Below, in pieces: positions 59,803 through 64,000 of a DNA stretch of 64,000 nt (position 1 is the stretch's first letter; every line of letters begins with the position of its first letter). Position numbers and translations under genes: made by a program. Location: contig NZ_CP097463.1 of the NCBI RefSeq assembly GCF_027247405.1, forward strand, positions 1,364,001-1,428,000, given 5' to 3'. Origin of the DNA: Jatrophihabitans cynanchi. Its GTDB lineage: Bacteria; Actinomycetota; Actinomycetes; Mycobacteriales; Jatrophihabitantaceae. The notes under the pieces were generated by a model. That model was given only the letters and a program-made list of their open reading frames with translations, was not told where the DNA came from and searched no databases.

Positions 59803-60775
59803 CGAATCCGACCTCCGGCAGCAGCGACTGGCCTGCGGTGGTGAGTCCGTCGTAGGCGTGCAGGAACTCCGGCGAGGTGTGGATGTAGTAGAACGTCGAC
59901 TCGATGCTGGCGTGGCCCATGTAGCGGGCCAGGTAGGGAAGCATCGCCATGACGTCCTTGCCCTGCGCCATCCAGCGATCGACGTTGGCGTAGGCGAAGT
60001 GATGCCGGAAGGCGTAGGGCGTGGGCTGCACCCCGCCGCTCGGCCGTGAAAGAGCGGCCTGGTGCCAGATACGCCGGAAGATCTCATCGATGGTCGCGCC
60101 TGTGACCTCGTTGCCGGTCCTCGAGATGAAGAAGGTGGCCCGTGACGGTCCGAAATGCGCACGCGTGATGCGGTCGCACTTGGCCAGAACCCTCGTGACG
60201 TCGGCAGTGAGCGGGAGCCTTCGCGACCGGTTGCCCTTGGAGTCGACCACGTCGAGGGTCCTGTCGCGCAGGTGCACGTGCTCGGGGCGTAGCCGCCGGG
60301 TCTCCCCGGTCCGCAGCCCGCAACAGTGCATCAACGTGAAGAACGCGACCGACTGCCACCGCCACGGCGACGCCGCCCGCACCGCCGCCGCAGTAGCGAA
60401 GAACGCCTCGATCTCCGCCTCGCCGAGCAAGTAGGGGTGCGTGGGCAGGCGTTGAGCCTTCCACCGGTCCGACAAGACGTAGGCGTCACACTGCCCGTGG
60501 GCCTGCAGCCAGCGGCCGACATCGCGGATGTAGGACATCCAGGACCGGTAGGGGCCCGTGCGGGCCAGACGCTCGCTGACCCATCCCTCGACCGTGTCGC
60601 GGTCGAACACCGTCCGGTCGTGAGAGGTGCAGTAGGCGTCGAACTGCCTCAGGTACCAGACCCTGGAGGCGCCGTAGAACCCCATCTGCTCCTTGAACGC
60701 GAGGTAGGCGGCAAGGTGCGGTGCGAACGCGCTGGTGAAGTCATGGCCGTTCGCGGCCAGCGCCTTCGTGCTCAT
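59789..60775 (-). CDS. RIT tyrosine recombinase, second gene
   Basis: 328 residues from ATG 60775, overlapping the first gene's stop (ATGA). N-terminal core-binding domain HLAAYLAFKEQMGFYGASRV; catalytic domain with Arg in CGLRTGETRRLRPEHVHL, Lys in VVDSKGNRSRRLPL, PYAFRHHFAYANVDRW with Arg and His, and YMGHASIESTFYYIH with the Tyr. Complete. Confidence 0.9.
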   Translation of the reverse strand: MSTKALAANGHDFTSAFAPHLAAYLAFKEQMGFYGASRVWYLRQFDAYCTSHDRTVFDRDTVEGWVSERLARTGPYRSWMSYIRDVGRWLQAHGQCDAYVLSDRWKAQRLPTHPYLLGEAEIEAFFATAAAVRAASPWRWQSVAFFTLMHCCGLRTGETRRLRPEHVHLRDRTLDVVDSKGNRSRRLPLTADVTRVLAKCDRITRAHFGPSRATFFISRTGNEVTGATIDEIFRRIWHQAALSRPSGGVQPTPYAFRHHFAYANVDRWMAQGKDVMAMLPYLARYMGHASIESTFYYIHTSPEFLHAYDGLTTAGQSLLPEVGFDDQA

Positions 60776-61977
60776 GGCCGCGCGCCGGCGGGGACGTCGA
60801 GGACGCAGTCGAGCAGGCGCACGACATCGACGCTCAGATACAGGTCAGTCGATTTCGGCCGCGCGTGGCCGAGCACGGCCGCGATGGTCGGCAACGGCAC
60901 CGACGCCCTCAGCAGCCGTGTCGCGGCGTTGTGCCGCAACAGACGCGTGCTGCCCAGCACGTCCGCGACGCCGGCCCGACGGAACACCGTGGTGATCACC
61001 CGGTGGACCGTGGCGTGGTCGGCCAGCCGCGTGTGCGGGGCCACCGAACGCACGAACAGATGCTCGTCCGGCGAGTCTGGCCGCTGGTCAAGGACGTACT
61101 CGGCAAGCCGGTCGACTACCAGATCGGTCAGCGGCACTGTCAGCGGGTTGTGGGTCTTCTGCTGCACGAGGCTCGCGGTCCGTGCCCGCCAGTCGATGTC
61201 GTCACGAAGCAGACTGATGATGTCGCATGCGCGCAGCCCCGTCGTGACCGCAAGCAGCGTGATGGCAGCATCCCGTGCCGGTATAGCCGGCGTTGCGCAT
61301 GCCTGCACGATCAGGCGCTGCGCCTCGTCCGGCAGCGCCGGCACGATCCGGTGAGAGCGCTTGAGGCCAGCCAACCCGAGCGCGTCGACCAGGTCGCTGC
61401 GGCCGGTGAACTTCAAGAACGGGCGGAAGTTCGACACGACCCAGAACAGCGACGACGTCTTCCACGTAGCCGTCAACGAGTTCAGGTAGCTCAGCACGCT
61501 CGCCCCGTCGGCGTCACGGAGACGGCGGATCCCGCCTGCCTCCAGGAACACCAGGTAATCGCGAGCGACCCGGCCGTAGGCATCCCGGGTCGCGGACGCG
61601 AGAGCCCGGTCAGCCATGTCGGCCTCCCACGCGCCAACAAGCCGGACGAACTCCCGCGAGACAGGACGGGGCCCGCCCCCGCCACGGGTGCAGCAAGCCA
61701 ACTCGACCCGGCCCGTGGTGACGTAGGAGTTGAACACGCGGACCAGCCGTCCGTAGTCGAACCGGCGCTGCACGCTGAACCTGCCCGTCCGCGGGCTGAT
61801 CGTCATCGCCGCGAACTCCGCACCCAGCGCCGGTGTGTACTTGCCGCCCCGCCCGTCGGCGAGTTGCGTCAACGCCCTGATCGACTTCTCGTAGTTGCCG
61901 ATCGTTGACTCCATATAGCCGGCCGCGCGCAGCTCCGCGACAACAACCGACCCGATCCCCGTGACCGTCATGTCCAT
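60772..61977 (-). CDS. RIT tyrosine recombinase, first gene
   Basis: 401 residues from ATG 61977 with GGAGGAGGAG upstream. The N-terminus has an extra helical domain (ELRAAGYMESTIGNYEKSIR) before the core-binding region. Catalytic residues: Arg in TTGLRACDIISLLRDDI, Lys in VQQKTHNPLTVPL, STRLLRHNAATRLLRA with Arg-His, and VLGHARPKSTDLYLSV with His and Tyr. The three genes overlap by a few bases and should be translated together. Confidence 0.9.
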   Translation of the reverse strand: MDMTVTGIGSVVVAELRAAGYMESTIGNYEKSIRALTQLADGRGGKYTPALGAEFAAMTISPRTGRFSVQRRFDYGRLVRVFNSYVTTGRVELACCTRGGGGPRPVSREFVRLVGAWEADMADRALASATRDAYGRVARDYLVFLEAGGIRRLRDADGASVLSYLNSLTATWKTSSLFWVVSNFRPFLKFTGRSDLVDALGLAGLKRSHRIVPALPDEAQRLIVQACATPAIPARDAAITLLAVTTGLRACDIISLLRDDIDWRARTASLVQQKTHNPLTVPLTDLVVDRLAEYVLDQRPDSPDEHLFVRSVAPHTRLADHATVHRVITTVFRRAGVADVLGSTRLLRHNAATRLLRASVPLPTIAAVLGHARPKSTDLYLSVDVVRLLDCVLDVPAGARP

Positions 61978-62039
61978 GGCCGTCTCCTCCTCCGCATCGC
62001 GAATGGACACGGCGGACGCTGCCACCGAACAGGCCCAAA

Positions 62040-62124
62040 CGTTAGCCCGAGGAATCAGTCACGCAGCCCTGCCAGCAAAGGGGATCCCGCCGATCCTCGG
62101 CATAACGCAGACCTCGGCATAATC
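62040..62124. repeat. RIT element terminal inverted repeat, right
   Basis: The inverse of 58665-58749, with mismatches at about four positions. It again carries the paired TCGGCATAA boxes near the outer end. Confidence 0.85.
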
Positions 62125-62127
62125 GGC

Positions 62128-62718
62128 GTGAACGATGCAGCCGGCGACGTCGGCGCCGGTGACCGCGCGTCGGGCGACGGCGTTCTCGAGCGCCGCGACG
62201 GCGAGGCGGGCCTTCATGCGCGAGTCGATGGAGTATCCGACGATCTTGTTGCTGAAGCAGTCCTTGATCGCGCAGCAGTACAGCTTGCCCTCGCCGGTCC
62301 AGTGTTCGGTGATGTCGACCAGCCACAGGCTGTTCGGCTCGGCCGCGGTGAAGTCGCGGTTGACCCGATCAGGGAAGGCCGGCGTGCCGGGCTTGCGCTT
62401 CTTCTTGCCGTTGCGGCCGCGCGGCTTGCCGAACACTGACCACCAGCCGTTCGCGGAGCAGATCCGCCACGCCGTGCGGTCGGCCATGGCCTGCCCCTCC
62501 TCGCGGGCCTCGTCGGCCAGGAACCGGTAGCCGAACTCCGGGTCGTCGCAGTGGGCGTCAAACAGCGCGTTCGCCCGGTGCGCCTCAATCCATTCGGCAT
62601 CGGGCACCGGCTCGGCCAGCCAGCGGTAGTACGGCTGACGAGCGATCTGGAGCACCCGACACGTCACCGCGACGGGGATCCCGTCGACGGCCAGCTCACG
62701 GACGAGCGGGTACATCAT
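62128..62718 (-). pseudogene. IS3-family transposase OrfB, N-terminal part (interrupted by RIT)
   Basis: The frame begins at ATGATG (62718), overlapping the orfA stop. It contains PVAVTCRVLQIARQPYYRWL, the HTH_21-like DDPEFGYRFLADEAREEG, and NSLWLVDITEHWTGEGKLY with the first catalytic Asp, then DSRMKARLAVAALENAV and ends at GADVAGCIVHA where the RIT element begins. The missing part resumes at 58639. Confidence 0.85.
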
Positions 62719-63020
62719 TTCCCCTGGCTGCCCGGCAGGTTCGCCTGCGACAGATACGCCGCCGCCCGACGCAGGACCTCGTTCTCCTGCTCCAACAGCT
62801 TGTTGCGTTTACGCAGCTCACGCAGCTCGGCCGACTCACTGGTGGTGACACCGGGGCGCTTGCCCTGCTCGACATCATCGAGTGCAAGCCAGCGGTGCAG
62901 ACACGACTCGGAGATCCCGAAGTCCTTGGCCACCTGCGCCACCGATGCATCACCGCTGCGAGCGACCCGGACAACGTCCTCGCGGAACTCCCTAGGGAAC
63001 GGTTTCGGCACGGTCGACAT
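62715..63020 (-). CDS. IS3-family transposase OrfA
   Basis: About 101 residues from ATG 63020. PKPFPREFREDVVRVARSGD and ASVAQVAKDFGISESCLHRW form the IS3 HTH, followed by a leucine-zipper helix (ELRELRKRNKLLEQENEVLR). It normally acts with OrfB through programmed frameshifting at the overlap AAATGATG. OrfA is intact while OrfB is split, so the element is not autonomous. Confidence 0.9.
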   Translation of the reverse strand: MSTVPKPFPREFREDVVRVARSGDASVAQVAKDFGISESCLHRWLALDDVEQGKRPGVTTSESAELRELRKRNKLLEQENEVLRRAAAYLSQANLPGSQGK

Positions 63021-63122
63021 CCTTCCAGCGGAGATCAATCTCCACAGATCAGATGTCACCTATCCGTGCAGCAGACCCGATAGCCTCCTGGGCACCTGTT
63101 TCGACCGATAAGGAGTGCGTGA

Positions 63123-63605
63123 GTGGCGGTGCCAAGGTTCCGCCCCGAAACGCTCATCGAGGCCAGGAAGAAGGCGGATCTCACGCAAGCCGACCTGGCA
63201 AAGCGGGCGGAGAGAATATGGGGGCCGTCTCGTGGCGAGCCGCCGGAAGACTCCGCCACAGAAGTTGCCCGCCGGGTTCGGGTCATGCAGGACCGGATCA
63301 GTGCGTGGGAGCGTGGCGTGGACGCGCCGACAGCACCGTACATACCGATGGTCGCTCGCGCGCTGAAGATCAACCCTCTAGACCTGTTCGACGTCGACCC
63401 TGCAGCTCCGCCGTTCACGGCACTGCGTCTAGTCCGTGGGTGGACATTGACGGCGCTTGCCCAGGAAACCGGGATCAACTACAGCTCGCTGCATCGGTGG
63501 TCGCGGGGTGTCGCGCCGATGCCGAACGAGGCCGCGGCGAAGCTGGCGAAGGCGCTGCACGTCACTCGGGCCGAGCTGGTCGCTTCGATCGATCGTGAGC
63601 GGTGA
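63123..63605 (+). CDS. XRE-type regulator with two HTH domains
   Basis: 160 residues from GTG 63123 with AAGGAG upstream. The first HTH (LIEARKKADLTQADLAKRAE) contains an insertion (RIWGPSRGEPPEDSATEVA) before MQDRISAWERGVDAPTAPYI. The second, VRGWTLTALAQETGINYSSL with HRWSRGVAPMPNEAAAKLAK, is a complete extra HTH ending ALHVTRAELVASI. Tandem Cro/C1 domains in one short protein are unusual. No effector domain is present. Confidence 0.85.
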   Translation: MAVPRFRPETLIEARKKADLTQADLAKRAERIWGPSRGEPPEDSATEVARRVRVMQDRISAWERGVDAPTAPYIPMVARALKINPLDLFDVDPAAPPFTALRLVRGWTLTALAQETGINYSSLHRWSRGVAPMPNEAAAKLAKALHVTRAELVASIDRER

Positions 63606-63624
63606 CCGCAGGGTACGTGTCCCG

Positions 63625-64000
63625 CTACTGCACAGCAGCTGCAAGCAGGAACGCCATCGCAATCGCTGGCCCGTACGGAAACAGGCTGCGCCGATTGCCG
63701 CCGCGGGCCAGGGTGATCACTGCCTGCAACAGCGTGATGAGTACGAACGCGCCGAAGCCGACCAGGAACCCGACGCGGGTGGGATGCGCCAGGCCGAGCC
63801 CGCCCAGGATCGCAAGCCGGACATCACCGAACCCGACACCAAGGAACCGCCAGAAGAACCCGAAGATCAGTCCGGCCGCGAGGCTGACGGCGACGGCGCT
63901 CCCGATCCATTTCCAATGTCCGGCGGCGGCGGAGGCCGCCAGCACGAGCACGGCCGTGATCACCGCAGCCTGACGGACTAGCGGCGTGGGCACGCGTTGC
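63625..64000 (-). CDS. prepilin peptidase (A24 family), C-terminal part, cut by window edge
   Basis: The frame is open to the right edge (QRVPTPLVRQAAVITAVLVL), so the start is outside. The motif FLGVGFGDVRLAILGGLGLA carries the second catalytic Asp in GxGD form; the first Asp, normally just before R-(L/I)-P, is off the window. Hydrophobic segments AAVITAVLVLAASAAA, SAVAVSLAAGLIFGFFW, VGFLVGFGAFVLITLLQAV and FPYGPAIAMAFLLAAAV are membrane helices. It cleaves and may methylate type IV pilin-like precursors. Confidence 0.85.
   Translation of the reverse strand, partial: QRVPTPLVRQAAVITAVLVLAASAAAGHWKWIGSAVAVSLAAGLIFGFFWRFLGVGFGDVRLAILGGLGLAHPTRVGFLVGFGAFVLITLLQAVITLARGGNRRSLFPYGPAIAMAFLLAAAVQ

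Larger units (their letters stand above)
58640..62127 (-). mobile_element. RIT element (recombinase in trio), 3.49 kb
   Basis: Three overlapping tyrosine recombinase genes in one direction, enclosed by 85-bp inverted repeats (58665-58749 and 62040-62124) with about 81 matches. This is the layout described for RIT elements. It interrupts an IS3 OrfB between the codons for IVHA/D and SDRGSQF. A 20-bp perfect palindrome CTAAGCCGAATTCGGCTTAG (58641-58660) is present at the left end only. No clear target duplication, as expected for tyrosine recombinase insertion. Confidence 0.85.
58300..63078 (-). mobile_element. IS3-type element, interrupted by a RIT element
   Basis: Inverted ends share GGGTCTGCTGCACG (58301-58314 and the inverse at 63065-63078), and GAT flanks the element (58297-58299 and 63079-63081) as a possible 3-bp duplication; one base of asymmetry at the left end leaves this slightly uncertain. 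It holds orfA and a split orfB. Without the RIT insert it would be about 1.3 kb, normal for IS3. Confidence 0.7.

Noticed and set aside
1-64000. tRNA, rRNA, CRISPR arrays, riboswitches
   Set aside because: None was recognised by eye on either strand; weak hairpins were not counted without further support.

Overview
The window is high-GC DNA (mostly about 65-73 percent by eye) with GTG starts, 4-nt stop/start overlaps, an F420-type luciferase-like oxidoreductase, coenzyme A catabolic enzymes and CO-dehydrogenase-type molybdenum hydroxylase subunits. This points to an actinomycete (Actinomycetota); I cannot name the genus. No rRNA, tRNA or CRISPR array was seen.

Left part (1-15.4 kb). A solute-binding lipoprotein gene runs off the left edge. 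Next comes a nest of insertion sequences. A decayed ISL3 transposase gene (1033-1743 and 11795-12076) is split by an IS21-type element (1744-11794). That element has a second IS21-type element in its istB gene (6205-8881) and two IS30-type copies of equal length in opposite orientation (1780-4035 and 9503-11758), one in each terminal repeat zone. Both IS30 copies carry the same two unidentified passenger genes. Target duplications can be read for every intact level. An amidohydrolase gene of lower GC and an IS1380 copy (13715-15359) follow.

Middle part (15.4-56 kb). A dense catabolic region lies here: two acyl-CoA ligases, a CoA-transferase, two enoyl-CoA hydratases, a thiolase with its OB-fold partner, three SDRs, two aldehyde dehydrogenases, an Fe-alcohol dehydrogenase, an L-2-hydroxyglutarate oxidase-like protein, an acetoacetate-decarboxylase-like protein, a ring-type flavin monooxygenase, a molybdenum hydroxylase whose large subunit (34.3 kb) is separated from its FeS and FAD subunits (46.6-48.0 kb), CoxG, a Rieske ferredoxin, a small desulforedoxin-like protein, amidohydrolases, VOC proteins, a RraA-like aldolase, an N-acyl-D-amino-acid deacylase-like protein and a LivF ATPase. 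Together they look like a pathway that activates a cyclic or branched acid as a CoA thioester and shortens it to central metabolites. The substrate cannot be read from sequence.

Three operator families tile this region. (1) TGAAWNCGNATTCA-like 14-mers with a central CG occur at about ten places from 757 to 55137. They have the form of LacI/GalR operators, and a LacI-family gene (53369-54409) has a weaker copy in its own promoter. (2) CGCACA-N3-TGTGCG occurs at three places, two of them flanking a TetR gene at 30.2 kb. (3) TCCGTATACGGA-like sites occur at divergent promoters around a MarR gene at 37.6 kb. I infer that these are three local regulons and that at least one operon (49263 leftward) is under both (1) and (2).

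Right part (56-64 kb). An IlvN-like ACT protein, a decayed E1-alpha dehydrogenase remnant and a DoxX membrane protein come first. An IS3-type element (58300-63078) follows; its orfB is interrupted by a recombinase-in-trio (RIT) element of three overlapping tyrosine recombinase genes with 85-bp inverted ends. The window ends with a tandem-HTH regulator and a prepilin-peptidase gene cut by the edge. Mobile DNA on both sides suggests a catabolic island.
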